64,000 nucleotides of DNA from JAQGMV01 sp963828715 (GTDB taxonomy: Bacteria; Pseudomonadota; Gammaproteobacteria; Burkholderiales; SG8-41), in the NCBI GenBank assembly GCA_963828715.1, contig CAWHFX010000017.1, positions 182,324-246,323 of the forward strand, read 5' to 3'. A program made the translations under genes and the position numbers. Positions 55,347-63,261 of this stretch are shown piece after piece. The notes under the pieces are model-generated. The model was not told where the DNA came from. It was given only the letters and a program-made list of their open reading frames with translations, and ran no database searches. Every line of letters begins with the position of its first letter. Position 1 is the stretch's first letter.

Positions 55347-55558
55347 AGATTGATACTCTTGAGTTGGAAAGTCGTCATCGAAGGCCGATCAGGCTTGTGC
55401 AATAACCGTGCGTTCTCTCGTGCGAGTCATCCGATACTTGGCCCGGAGCGCCAGGTAGCGATTCAGACGTCCCACCGCCCAACGCCGTTTGCAGGGCTCA
55501 GGGCACGGTTACACCGCTATATGATGACGGATCCTTGAGCGATCGGAGGGCCGTCGTC

Positions 55559-56044
55559 ATGATCGAGTCGTTTTACGCGGGCGTCGCCGAAATCCTCGTG
55601 CGTCTGATGGGCGCAGGCCTGATCGGCGGCCTTATCGGATTCGAGCGCCGCGCTCATCACAAAGCGATCGGTATTGCTGGAATGGTGCTCATCGCGGTGG
55701 GCAGCACGACGTTCATGCTGCTCGCGATACAGCTTGCGAAGACGGATCCCGCCTCGATCAGCAGGATGCTTCAGGGAATGCTCTCGGGAATCGGTTTTCT
55801 GGGCGGCGCAGTGATTTTCAAAAGTGGCGCCGATGTGAGAGGCGTGAAAGCCGCCGCCGCAGTCTGGATCACCGGCGCGATCGGCATGGCCATAGGAACA
55901 TCGTACTGGTGGCTGGGAATCACCGTCGGGGTGGTCACGTTCGTGGTCATGTTCGTATCAGACAGCTTTCCCGATCCCGAACACGAAGCGAAGGTCCAGG
56001 ATGCCGGCGGCGCGGGTAGCTCGGGTCAGCGCACCGACCGGTAG
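55559..56044 (+). CDS. MgtC/SapB family membrane protein
   Basis: The 161-residue protein has four to five membrane helices: LVRLMGAGLIGGLIGFERR, IAGMVLIAVGSTTFMLLA, GIGFLGGAVIFKSG and AAAVWITGAIGMAIGTSYWW. The GGLIGFERR and GxGFLGGAxIFK motifs define the MgtC/SapB family, linked to Mg2+ or acid adaptation. The C-terminal soluble domain of classical MgtC is absent. GGAGGG precedes the ATG at 55559. Confidence 0.9.
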   Translation: MIESFYAGVAEILVRLMGAGLIGGLIGFERRAHHKAIGIAGMVLIAVGSTTFMLLAIQLAKTDPASISRMLQGMLSGIGFLGGAVIFKSGADVRGVKAAAAVWITGAIGMAIGTSYWWLGITVGVVTFVVMFVSDSFPDPEHEAKVQDAGGAGSSGQRTDR

Positions 56045-56223
56045 ACATGGTTGATACGGGTCCGGGATGACGCGGGCGCGCTCCTAAGCAGCACGCTGGA
56101 ATGGCGCGAGCGCGCGAAAGGGGCTGCCTACACGACGGGATGCCGTCTGGACCTTGCTTTCACGACATTGCGGTACGAAAAGTGCTGAACGCCAGACATT
56201 CACTACACATAGCGCGGGTTCAG

Positions 56224-56484
56224 ATGAAACAGGCTCGACGTGCCGAGGGGAACAGTGAGCTGGGTGCGGTGAATGTTCCCATGACGGGTGAACCGGAAGG
56301 ACAAGAACCGGGGCTTAAAAGCGAAACCGCAACGGCGAATCCCAGCGGCGAAGACCGGCAGCAACGGATCGCAGAGGCCGCGTATCGACGCGCCGAGCTA
56401 CGGGGCTTTGCCCCCGGTTACGAGCTCGACGACTGGCTGGCTGCCGAAGGTGAAGTCGATGGAAAGGCCGTAGAGGAACAATAA
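56224..56484 (+). CDS. DUF2934 domain protein
   Basis: About 86 residues from the ATG at 56224 (frame open to 56101). The last 40 residues read RQQRIAEAAYRRAELRGF and APGYELDDWLAAEGEVD, the DUF2934 helix pattern. The N-terminal part is Glu/Gly-rich and may be disordered. Start uncertain, no strong ribosome site at either ATG. Function of the family is unknown. Confidence 0.7.
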   Translation: MKQARRAEGNSELGAVNVPMTGEPEGQEPGLKSETATANPSGEDRQQRIAEAAYRRAELRGFAPGYELDDWLAAEGEVDGKAVEEQ

Positions 56485-56540
56485 GCCTGCAGCCATTGCC
56501 ACTGAGCGTCCCGTCTGGACTTCCGTTTCAATCGAGAAAC

Positions 56541-56568
56541 GAAGAAAACAGCCGCTCGAGGCGGCTGT
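56541..56568 (-). terminator. Rho-independent terminator behind the tRNA-like 3' end
   Basis: On the reverse strand ACAGCCGC and GCGGCTGT pair perfectly around a five-base loop and are followed by a T-rich run (complement of 56541-56548). It lies about 20 bases beyond the CCA end of the RNA fragment, as expected for a native transcript terminator. Confidence 0.85.
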
Positions 56569-56589
56569 CAGACAGAACGCAAAAAGGGT

Positions 56590-56620
56590 TGGTGGAGGCG
56601 GCGAGAATCGAACTCGAGAG
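56590..56620 (-). ncRNA. 3' fragment of tRNA-like gene (most like tmRNA): putative attachment site
   Basis: On the reverse strand a T-arm with loop TTCGATT is followed by a 7-base acceptor strand CGCCTCC, discriminator A and an encoded CCA at 56590-56592. The length and CCGCCTCCACCA end are like the 3' end of betaproteobacterial tmRNA (ssrA). No matching 5' acceptor strand, D arm or tag-peptide frame is found within 350 bp, so only the 3' end is present. Such 3' ends are classic integration sites of islands and phages. Confidence 0.65.
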
Positions 56621-56934
56621 CCGATCTCCCTATGAAAGTGACGGCACGAACGGGCTCGCATTCCAGCCGTTACCCCGATCGTTACCTCGTTCTGCCTACG
56701 CTGGTGATCTTGGTTCCGGCAGTCTTCGACCTATACTCTGGCCTCCGCAATAAAGCCTTCCCGTCGCCGGCCACAGCCACCCCCCGTACTACGGAGATGA
56801 AAAAGACTCGACTCTGCGCGCCCCGTGTCGTGAAGTGCGCGACGGATCCTTACTTCGCTGACCCGAATCACCTCGCGCACCCGTAGCACCACAAGCCCGG
56901 GGTCCCCCTTAGTTAGCCCACCGACGGAGACACC
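56621..56934. other. 314-bp island edge, no gene
   Basis: The stretch has open frames but none with a ribosome site and protein-like composition. It replaces the expected body of the tRNA-like gene and is probably the end of an integrated element. Confidence 0.4.
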
Positions 56935-57159
56935 ATGAGCACGCAAACCGTGATCGTTGTGGCGCAGCAGGCCAGCGAAAATATGATCTTGATGTTCGAG
57001 GGCAGCGGTAAACGCTTCACAATCGAGATCGAGCCCGCCAATGTGCTGCCGCTTATGACCGCGATGTTGCATGCATACACGGCTGCCGTGCGGGATAAGA
57101 AGATTCCGGTAGCAACACGCACCGTGACGGGAGGCAAGATCACGGTCAACGACGATTAG
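56935..57159 (+). CDS. Small orphan protein, unknown
   Basis: The 74-residue protein reads TVIVVAQQASENMILMFEGS, then KRFTIEIEPANVLPLMTAML and KIPVATRTVTGGKITVNDD. GGAG precedes the ATG at 56935. Beta-alpha character with no motif known to me. It is the first gene inside the putative island. Confidence 0.6.
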   Translation: MSTQTVIVVAQQASENMILMFEGSGKRFTIEIEPANVLPLMTAMLHAYTAAVRDKKIPVATRTVTGGKITVNDD

Positions 57160-57255
57160 TCCGCCCCCCGCTCGGCCGGCGGAGAGCGCCGCCTTGACGC
57201 ATGAATCGCGATAACAGCATAGAAATCATCCAGCTCTGAACCCCCCGGAGGCCAC

Positions 57256-57456
57256 TTGCACACGTTCGAATACAGAGGCCGCGTCGTCACGCTAACAGGC
57301 GTAGGGCCCCTCGGAGCACCTTTTGAATGGGGCTATAGCATCAAAACGGTAACCGGCGATACCGTGCACTCGAGGCACGACCAAAAGTTTGCGACCGCCG
57401 AATCCGCAGCGGCTGCCGCGCGCAAATGGATTGACGAGAACCGCGCACGAGATTAG
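57256..57456 (+). CDS. Small orphan protein, unknown
   Basis: The 66-residue protein starts at TTG 57256 behind GGAGG. It has a beta-hairpin-like N-terminus (HTFEYRGRVVTLTGVGPL, FEWGYSIKTVTG) and a C-terminal helix (AESAAAAARKWIDENRA), a compact alpha/beta layout. No family recognised. Confidence 0.55.
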   Translation: MHTFEYRGRVVTLTGVGPLGAPFEWGYSIKTVTGDTVHSRHDQKFATAESAAAAARKWIDENRARD

Positions 57457-57536
57457 CCGCGATCCGTCCGATGCGTGCTCGACGCGCTGGCGACACAACC
57501 GCGATAACAGGGCCAACATAGTCGCGTAGCCCGAAC

Positions 57537-57845
57537 ATGGCACTACCGCCAGAGCAGGTAGCCCAGCACATCGCGGCTTTCGAGCGCGAAGGCGAGGCAG
57601 CCGTCAGAGCGCGACTTGAAGCGCGGCAGACGCTCAGGCCCGAGTCCTATGTCGGCGAGCTTGCATACAAGTGGCTCGGCGAACAGGAGCTTCGGCGACA
57701 AAACGAAACCGTCGCGACAGCGATGCGCGCCGCAGATGCCGCACAAGCCTCCGCAGAACACGCCCGACAATCGCGCTGGATCGCTTGGGTGGCTATCGCG
57801 ATATCTGCCGCAGCGTTTCTGTATAACGTCTGGAAAGAGTGGTAG
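57537..57845 (+). CDS. Small protein with C-terminal membrane helix
   Basis: The 102-residue protein has a long charged helix (QHIAAFEREGEAAVRARLEA, later a possible coiled coil QASAEHARQSR) and a C-terminal membrane segment (WIAWVAIAISAAAFLYNVW). Tail-anchored layout; weak ribosome site. Such proteins are frequent in phage and island DNA. Confidence 0.6.
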   Translation: MALPPEQVAQHIAAFEREGEAAVRARLEARQTLRPESYVGELAYKWLGEQELRRQNETVATAMRAADAAQASAEHARQSRWIAWVAIAISAAAFLYNVWKEW

Positions 57846-57924
57846 CGGGCCAGCCGGTGTCGGAACACCTCCTCTCCCGCTTCTCCGCGACGGCGGGACG
57901 CGGGTATGCACTGATACGAATAAT

Positions 57925-57958
57925 CACCCCGCTGAATTGCGGGCTTTGCGGGGTGTTT
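57925..57958 (+). terminator. Hairpin with short T run, possible terminator
   Basis: CACCCCGC at 57925-57932 pairs with GCGGGGTG at 57948-57955 across a 15-base loop, followed by TTT only. Placed 80 bases after the stop at 57845. Confidence 0.45.
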
Positions 57959-58000
57959 CGGTGTTGAACGCAGGCGGAACATCTTGCAAAGGAGCACGTA

Positions 58001-58504
58001 GTGCATGAGCCGACAATGATGGCATTAGTTATCCCGAATGATACCGAGCTGCTCGCCGCAGTCGGGACAGTGGCGCTCTACCATGAGCACCTTAACCACG
58101 TCTTGCGCATGACAATCAAAACCATCGCGGGCATCCGCGTCGACGAAGCGTTGGATGCGACGGTGTATGAAAGCTCTGGTCGCTTGCGGGAACGCATACG
58201 TAAACTGGCCCGCCGCCTAGGTGAAGGCGAGCCGTTGTTAAAACTGCAAGCTTTGCTTAAGCGCTGCAAAAGCGCGACGGAGCGGCGGAACGACCTAGTG
58301 CACAATGTTTGGGCGCAAGAACTCGGTGGCGAACTGATGCAACGTGGCTCCGACCATACGTGGCACCCGTTGCCTTCTACTGCGGACCTAATGAATCTAT
58401 CAAAGGAACTTCAGCAACTCGCGCACGAATTGAATAACGCTCGACTCGACGGCGGCTTTCTTTGCGAAGCATTATCTAAGCGAGCGGTAAAAGCAGGCGC
58501 ATAG
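58001..58504 (+). CDS. Putative HEPN-like helical protein
   Basis: The 167-residue, largely alpha-helical protein starts at GTG 58001 with AAGGAG upstream. Near residues 96-101 it reads R-N-D-L-V-H (ATERRNDLVHNVW), which fits the RNxxxH signature of HEPN RNase/toxin or scaffold domains (R96, N97, H101). Helices before and after fit a four-helix bundle. HEPN proteins often act in toxin-antitoxin and phage-defence loci. No obvious antitoxin (MNT nucleotidyltransferase) is next to it. The assignment rests on motif and helicity only. Confidence 0.55.
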   Translation: MHEPTMMALVIPNDTELLAAVGTVALYHEHLNHVLRMTIKTIAGIRVDEALDATVYESSGRLRERIRKLARRLGEGEPLLKLQALLKRCKSATERRNDLVHNVWAQELGGELMQRGSDHTWHPLPSTADLMNLSKELQQLAHELNNARLDGGFLCEALSKRAVKAGA

Positions 58505-58837
58505 CCCCGCCTTCAGCGGACGCGATTCAGCTCCGCGCGCTTCACGGCCCGCCTCGTAGCTAACCCGTCAGCGCTTCTCATCGTTCGCCGCGGCCGTCCG
58601 GTATGCCTTTGGCCCCATATGCAGGCATACAAAGGCGCACGCATAAGTTGCGGCCACCCGCTTCGTAGTGCGGTGGGTGGTTCCTCCTCCTAATTGCGGG
58701 ACTTCGGTCCCGCTTTTCTTTCCGCGTCACTCTTCTTGACGCGGGTCAGACCACTCACGCCTCACTGCTTCACGGCACGTGCATGATGATTGCGCTGCGT
58801 CCGCTCCACGACCGCTGCTGTAACGTAACGTGGATGC
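58505..58837. other. 333-bp gap with one terminator
   Basis: No gene seen. It lies between convergent genes and includes the strong terminator at 58696-58721. Confidence 0.45.
58696..58721 (+). terminator. Rho-independent terminator with UUCG loop
   Basis: GCGGGAC at 58696-58702 and GTCCCGC at 58707-58713 pair perfectly around TTCG, followed by TTTTCTTT. Strong plus-strand terminator downstream of the gene at 58001. Confidence 0.9.
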
Positions 58838-59863
58838 TCAATCCACCGGTTTGGGGCTGCGCGTTACATAGGTAAGCTGCCGCACTTTCCGGGCGACTCG
58901 CCCTGCGAAGCCGTTAACCTGGCAGCCGAGCCAAGCTAACCATAGAGGACGCCAGAAGAGCATCGGGTATCTTTGCCGCACCGCGGTTTGCCACTGGAGT
59001 CGCGCCGACGAGGCGGAGAGGCACTCCCGACACGTTTCGATCACGAATTGCGTATCGGATAAGAGCCAGCGAGGCATCAGGATAAGGAAGGTGAACCAGG
59101 TCATGCGGTCGAGAATCTGCTCGGCGGCGCTGCTCGAACAATTCGTTCTGTCGATCGTAAGGCGGGTCATTTCAATCGTGAACTCCAGCCAGGCTTTAAC
59201 GGCATGCGGAGTGGAGATATCGGTTTCCTGATGGTCTCCGTAGCGGTAGCGACCCACGACCTCGTTTACGAAAGCTGCACCGAACGTGTATGCGAGCCCC
59301 ACTACGAACGTGTAGTCCGCCGGATGGCCCCCCACTTCCACAAAGCCACCCCAGCGCTCATGAGCGTCCGCTCGGAAAATCATGCCGGGCGACATCCTAC
59401 CAGGGTCCAGCCCCAGGGCAAGCAGCGCCGCTTCGCCATGCTTTTTATTTCTGGCGGAGGGCATCCATTCGCCTTGCGTCATGCCGGCCGTATTGATGTA
59501 CTTAAGTCCACCGACGATGATACCTACGTCTTCGGCCGCAAGTGCGCAGGCCGCCATCTTTTCGACGGCGCCGGGATAGAGCTCGTCGTCATCATGCAGC
59601 AGCCACACCCATTTTGTTGGCGCCAGCTTCGCGCATGCATTGAAGTGGTCCGTCGCAGCCAACATCCCTGACCGGCGTACATAATCAAATCCATAGCGCT
59701 GCCGCAGAGCTTCTATGGCGGCATGATTCCGGATCGAGTTATCGGACACGATCACCGGCACGCTCACCTGGTTCTCGAAGACGGAACGCAAGCAGGTCGC
59801 GAGAAACTCGGGTCGGTCGCGAGTCGGGATGACGATGGTCAGCAGTCCTGGTGGAACTCTCAT
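58838..59863 (-). CDS. Family 2 glycosyltransferase
   Basis: The protein of about 341 residues has the GT-A opening LLTIVIPTRDRPEFLATCLR, a VSDNS segment after the second strand and the metal/nucleotide-sugar motif WLLHDDDELYPGA. Later residues include a GGHPADYTFVVGLAY acceptor-side stretch. It would add sugars to a polysaccharide or lipid. The ATG at 59863 gives the family start; the frame is open to 59968 and neither start has a clear ribosome site. Same direction as the SGNH gene upstream. Confidence 0.88.
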   Translation of the reverse strand: MRVPPGLLTIVIPTRDRPEFLATCLRSVFENQVSVPVIVSDNSIRNHAAIEALRQRYGFDYVRRSGMLAATDHFNACAKLAPTKWVWLLHDDDELYPGAVEKMAACALAAEDVGIIVGGLKYINTAGMTQGEWMPSARNKKHGEAALLALGLDPGRMSPGMIFRADAHERWGGFVEVGGHPADYTFVVGLAYTFGAAFVNEVVGRYRYGDHQETDISTPHAVKAWLEFTIEMTRLTIDRTNCSSSAAEQILDRMTWFTFLILMPRWLLSDTQFVIETCRECLSASSARLQWQTAVRQRYPMLFWRPLWLAWLGCQVNGFAGRVARKVRQLTYVTRSPKPVD

Positions 59864-60003
59864 GAAGAAATCATCAGGCGTTTTGAACGGGGTAATTAGT
59901 TGGTCGCACGTTTCGTTACGGTACGCATTTAAATGATGATCCCGCAGACCGCAACGTGAGCGGGTCAAACGAGATCAGCTTGAGTGCATCCCGAGTCTTA
60001 TCG

Positions 60004-61230
60004 TTAGTGCACCAGTGCTGCCGACGGAGGCTCGATCGAAGCCGCAGGTTTCGAGCCTCGTTGCGCGCCCAAGTCTGGAATAGGCCGGGCGTCCTTCACC
60101 AAGTCCGGTGCGACCACTTTGACAGCGCCAAAGACAAGTTGAGCCAGGCGGGATTGCCCGATTTCGTCGGCATGGCACATATCAATGAACATTTCGGGGT
60201 TCGCATCGAGCATAGGGCGCGCGTCCACGACCTTGACGCCCATCTCTCGGCCAACCTCGATCATCACGTTGTTGTAGACATAGTCCAGCACGACCGGCCA
60301 GAACCCGCCGACGCTTTCTAGCATCGGTTCTATTCGGCCGGCTTCGTCTGCCTTGTCCTTCGCGCCGCTCATCGCGTAGGTTTCGGCCAGAAACTTGCGC
60401 GACATCGTGCCGGTTATCGTGTTTGTCTGCCCGATGGTGAAGGCACGGATGGCGTGCTCGTAATCACCGCGCTCCCGATAGGCAAGACCCATGCGTATCT
60501 GGCTCGTGTAGTACGGATTGTCCTTGAGCAGAATGAACACCACGGGAATCTTTCGCTCCCGGCCGTATTCGACAATCTTCCTCAGATTCTCGCGATACTT
60601 CTCCGGTGGAACGCGAGGGCTGACCTCGCGAACATCTATCTTCTTTACAGGCTCCGACTTTAGCAATCCAACCCTGGTCATGATGGCGCGCAGTATTCGC
60701 GTTGTGTAGATTTTGTTCAGCCAGTTGTAAAGGTTCGACTTACCCTGTAAGTCGAAGAACCGCGCGAACTTTTCTTCGCTGTCACCGTTGTGGTTGTAGA
60801 CGAATGCCCGATCGTTGAAGTTGAAAGACGCGATGATCATCGAGGGTTTGAGGCGATCACCGTATTTACGAAGTGTCTGCAATCCCTGGAACGAGCTGTA
60901 ACCCGAAACGGCCATGTTCACAACCTCGGCATTGCGAAGGGCGCGACCGAGGACGCTCGGCCATGCCGCCTCGGCGCGGACACCGTAACCCCAGGTATTC
61001 GAGTCTCCGATTGCCACGATGCGGGGCAATTTCGGTTCGGGAATTTCCGCTGGGGGAACCCGGTATCCTTCCCACCCGATCTCCCGCGAAGCTGCCCGCT
61101 CGGCAATCATGGGATCTACGACTGCCGGCGTCGGGGTAAGGTCCTCTCTCAAGGTGATCAGCGTCCGTGAACAAGACTCGATCATCAGTAGAAGGATTAC
61201 CGGCAGTAACAACGCTGCGATTGTTTTCAC
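60004..61230 (-). CDS. SGNH/GDSL-type hydrolase with N-terminal membrane anchor
   Basis: The 408-residue protein has an N-terminal membrane helix (TIAALLLPVILLLMIES), then the SGNH block I IVAIGDSNTWGYG, a block with FNFNDRAF and a C-terminal DMCHADEIGQ that supplies the catalytic Asp and His (DxxH). This family esterifies or de-esterifies envelope polysaccharides. GTG at 61230 is chosen: GAGGT lies eight bases before it, and only two before the GTG at 61236. Together with the glycosyltransferase it suggests surface-polysaccharide modification carried by the island. Confidence 0.85.
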   Translation of the reverse strand: MKTIAALLLPVILLLMIESCSRTLITLREDLTPTPAVVDPMIAERAASREIGWEGYRVPPAEIPEPKLPRIVAIGDSNTWGYGVRAEAAWPSVLGRALRNAEVVNMAVSGYSSFQGLQTLRKYGDRLKPSMIIASFNFNDRAFVYNHNGDSEEKFARFFDLQGKSNLYNWLNKIYTTRILRAIMTRVGLLKSEPVKKIDVREVSPRVPPEKYRENLRKIVEYGRERKIPVVFILLKDNPYYTSQIRMGLAYRERGDYEHAIRAFTIGQTNTITGTMSRKFLAETYAMSGAKDKADEAGRIEPMLESVGGFWPVVLDYVYNNVMIEVGREMGVKVVDARPMLDANPEMFIDMCHADEIGQSRLAQLVFGAVKVVAPDLVKDARPIPDLGAQRGSKPAASIEPPSAALVH

Positions 61231-61261
61231 CCGCACTTACCTCGTTAGCTTACAAAGGGAA

Positions 61262-61907
61262 GCCCCCCGGCTCTGCCGGGGTGGCAGTAGCAGTTTGACT
61301 TTTACGGAAGTCATCCATCAATGAAACTCGCGATCGTGAGCCGCCAAGCACCACGAAAGGGAGTTCCACGATGGACGAGTATGCAGAGCCTAAGCCACAC
61401 GCTAGTGGGACTGCAAATACCACGTCGTGTTTATCCCGAAGTGACGGCAGAAGGACGTTGTATGAGCAGTTGCGAAGGCACCTCGGGAGAGGTGTTTCGG
61501 AAGCTGGCGGAGCAGAAGGAGAATCGAATCGAGAGGGCATCTGATGCCCGATCATGTGCACATGTGATCTGCGATCCCGCCGAAGTATGCGGTGTCGCAG
61601 GTGGTGGGGTACATCAAGGGCAAGAGCGCGATCATCTTGCGCGGGTGTATGGCAGAGCGGGAGCGGAACTTCGTCGGGCAGCTTTTCTGGGCCGCGGCTA
61701 TTTCGTATCCACGGTCGGACGGGATGAGGAGCTGGTGCGCGAATACATCCGGAACCAGGAAGAAGAGGACGAGCGATTGGACCAGATGAACCTATGGCGT
61801 TGAACAGCCACCTTCAGGTGGCGCAACATGTGCGGGGCCGCGTTAGCGACCCCGTATAGGCCGCTTTGAGCGGCTCACACAATTAAAGCCCCCGGCTTTG
61901 CCGGGGG
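61262..61907 (+). mobile_element. IS200/IS605-type insertion sequence, decayed
   Basis: The element is bounded by subterminal hairpins rather than inverted repeats: left CCCCGGC-TCT-GCCGGGG (about 61265-61281), right CCCCCGGC at 61889-61896 with GCCGGGGG at 61900-61907. The right end region also has further small hairpins (for example GCCACCTTCAGGTGGC near 61808), typical of single-strand transposition of this family. It carries a broken tnpA (61371-61803) and no tnpB. It sits about 30 bp upstream of the SGNH gene start. Confidence 0.8.
61371..61803 (+). pseudogene. tnpA: IS200/IS605 TnpA (Y1 transposase), several frameshifts
   Basis: Fragments in different frames add up to TnpA: an MDEY start, SLSHTLVGLQIPRRVYPE, GEVFRKLAEQKENRIE, the HUH metal motif as PDHVHM (61553-61561), SAIPPKYAVSQVVGYIKGKS, NFVGQLFW, and the end RGYFVSTVGRDEELVREY with the Y1 nucleophile Tyr at 61744-61746. 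At least three frameshifts and a TGA after HVHM separate them, so no active transposase is made. Confidence 0.82.
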
Positions 61908-62033
61908 ATAGTTACTAGGGAACATCGAATCCGAAGGCATGGATCCTGCACTAGGGCTGGCGAGTTCCGGCGCAGGAGAAAGCAGCAGCAACGCGGGGTA
62001 TCTCCCCAACGATAGTTGAACAAGGAATACTGA

Positions 62034-62291
62034 ATGGACGGCAGATCTTTCTGGATTTCTGATCCTACAGCGGCGGTTATTCGGGAGCACATGCGAGAAA
62101 ACACACTGGACTCAGAAGCGTGGGTGTTCAATCGAGTCACCATTTCACCGGACCACTGCTCGGTCGCCATTCGCTTCGTTCACGTGGCTCTAGCCGGTGC
62201 AGGTAAGGACGAACTCATTATCACCGCATCCCGGCGCGACAAGTCAGAACGCTGGCAGACGACACACACGATCATCCGTGCAGTGCCTTGA
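62034..62291 (+). CDS. Small orphan protein, unknown
   Basis: The 85-residue protein reads RSFWISDPTAAVIREHMREN then VFNRVTISPDHCSVAIRFVH and DELIITASRRDKSERWQTTH. AAGGA lies seven bases before the ATG at 62034. Alpha/beta composition; no family recognised. Confidence 0.55.
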   Translation: MDGRSFWISDPTAAVIREHMRENTLDSEAWVFNRVTISPDHCSVAIRFVHVALAGAGKDELIITASRRDKSERWQTTHTIIRAVP

Positions 62292-62361
62292 ATGTGGGGA
62301 GAAGTTGTTCCGGCCGAGCTAGAACTCTCGTTCCGATGCGGGCAGCTCCGAAGCCTCAGAA

Positions 62362-62502
62362 ATGATTCCCGCGTTCCCAGATCACGAGCGCGTGTATGTT
62401 GTGACGGTTCCGAGTGCGGCAGAATATGCGGACAGGTGGCCGGAGTGGCCGCGCACCATAAGAAGTGCGGTCACCGACAGACGAGCCAAGCCGGACAGTT
62501 AA
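62362..62502 (+). CDS. Possible 46-residue protein
   Basis: Short frame with protein-like composition (ERVYVVTVPSAAEYADRWPE then WPRTIRSAVTDRRA) and an ATG at 62362 but no clear ribosome site. A longer overlapping frame at 62292-62891 has Cys/Arg-rich composition and is less convincing. Confidence 0.3.
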   Translation: MIPAFPDHERVYVVTVPSAAEYADRWPEWPRTIRSAVTDRRAKPDS

Positions 62503-62616
62503 CCGTCACGATGGACTGCCGTCAGACCCATACCGGTTATAGCCGGCTCCCGATAACGGCCGTACGCTCTACGCCACATTCCTGGCGGCTTCATGCAATA
62601 TCACGAACTGATTTTC

Positions 62617-63036
62617 TCAGCTGCACTCGCAGCGAGCTGAAGCGGTGCACGGGGAAGGACCGGAAGCCGGCTTACAAACTCCTCCTTTGGCCTTCTTCGC
62701 ACCGACACACCACGCCTTGCAGTCGAACGTGTCGGGATGTCCCAGATCGTTCGTATGTGAGTGGATTACGCCAGCGCCTGGATTGGACTCGATCAATATC
62801 TGCGCGCTTTGGCAGGCCTCCCCGAAAAATCGTCCATTGGGCTTACCGTCCTGCGTCACACCGATATGACACCCTGCCACGCCGGGATTGACCCCATCGG
62901 TGTCCGTCCAATAGGTGGTGACATTACCTGCCCAGTCGGTGGGCTTATATTCGATTGTTCCTTTGGCTCCCGGCATCCCCTTCGCGTCTTTAGATGGCTC
63001 ATGTTCGGCCGCTGGCGCATTGGTGAACATCAACAC
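62617..63036 (-). CDS. Exported Cys-rich protein with JAMM-like HxH motif; start unclear
   Basis: At least 139 residues. IHSHTNDLGHPDTFD carries H92-x-H94, then D102 and D105 at the spacing of the JAMM/JAB metal motif (HxH-x7-S-x2-D, with Asp in place of the Ser); E73 or E83 could be the catalytic Glu. Six or more cysteines follow. Translating further upstream gives a clear signal peptide (RLCRILAVCIPVLMFTNAPA), but no ATG or GTG precedes it before a stop near 63155, so the 5' end is damaged or uses a rare start. JAMM domains are deubiquitinase-like or toxin-like proteases; function here is inference. Confidence 0.5.
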   Translation of the reverse strand: MLMFTNAPAAEHEPSKDAKGMPGAKGTIEYKPTDWAGNVTTYWTDTDGVNPGVAGCHIGVTQDGKPNGRFFGEACQSAQILIESNPGAGVIHSHTNDLGHPDTFDCKAWCVGAKKAKGGVCKPASGPSPCTASARCECS

Positions 63037-63139
63037 AGGAATGCAAACTGCCAGGATACGACAGAGCCTTGCGGCAGCAGCGGCGAGTGTGGATTGCGTT
63101 GACTTAATTGAACCGATATTGAATGGGACGTGATGCTCT

Positions 63140-63261
63140 TGAAGCCTCGCTTATGGAGACGAGCGCAAAGCGGCAACCCAAGCATGCCACCGTCAAAGCG
63201 TTCGGCTCCGTCGCGGTCCGTTACCCGCAACACGACATGTCCCAGTGAACTGATCTTCATG
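63140..63261 (-). pseudogene. Glyoxalase/VOC protein N-terminal remnant
   Basis: From the ATG at 63261 (GGAGG ten bases upstream) about 38 residues read as a VOC-family start: MKISSLGHVVLRVTDRDGAE, then RFDGGMLGLPLCAR. Homology is then lost and the frame runs into unrelated sequence. The body of the gene is deleted at about 63140, close to the damaged 5' end of the JAMM-like gene, so one deletion may have joined the two. Confidence 0.65.

Noticed and set aside
56590..56770. Complete tRNA gene
   Set aside because: A GGAGGC that could pair with the acceptor end lies about 165 bases away and no D or anticodon arm can be folded between.
62292..62891. 199-residue plus-strand ORF
   Set aside because: Composition is Arg/Cys/Ser-rich without strands or helices that make sense, it has no ribosome site, and it overlaps the better-supported minus-strand gene at 62617.
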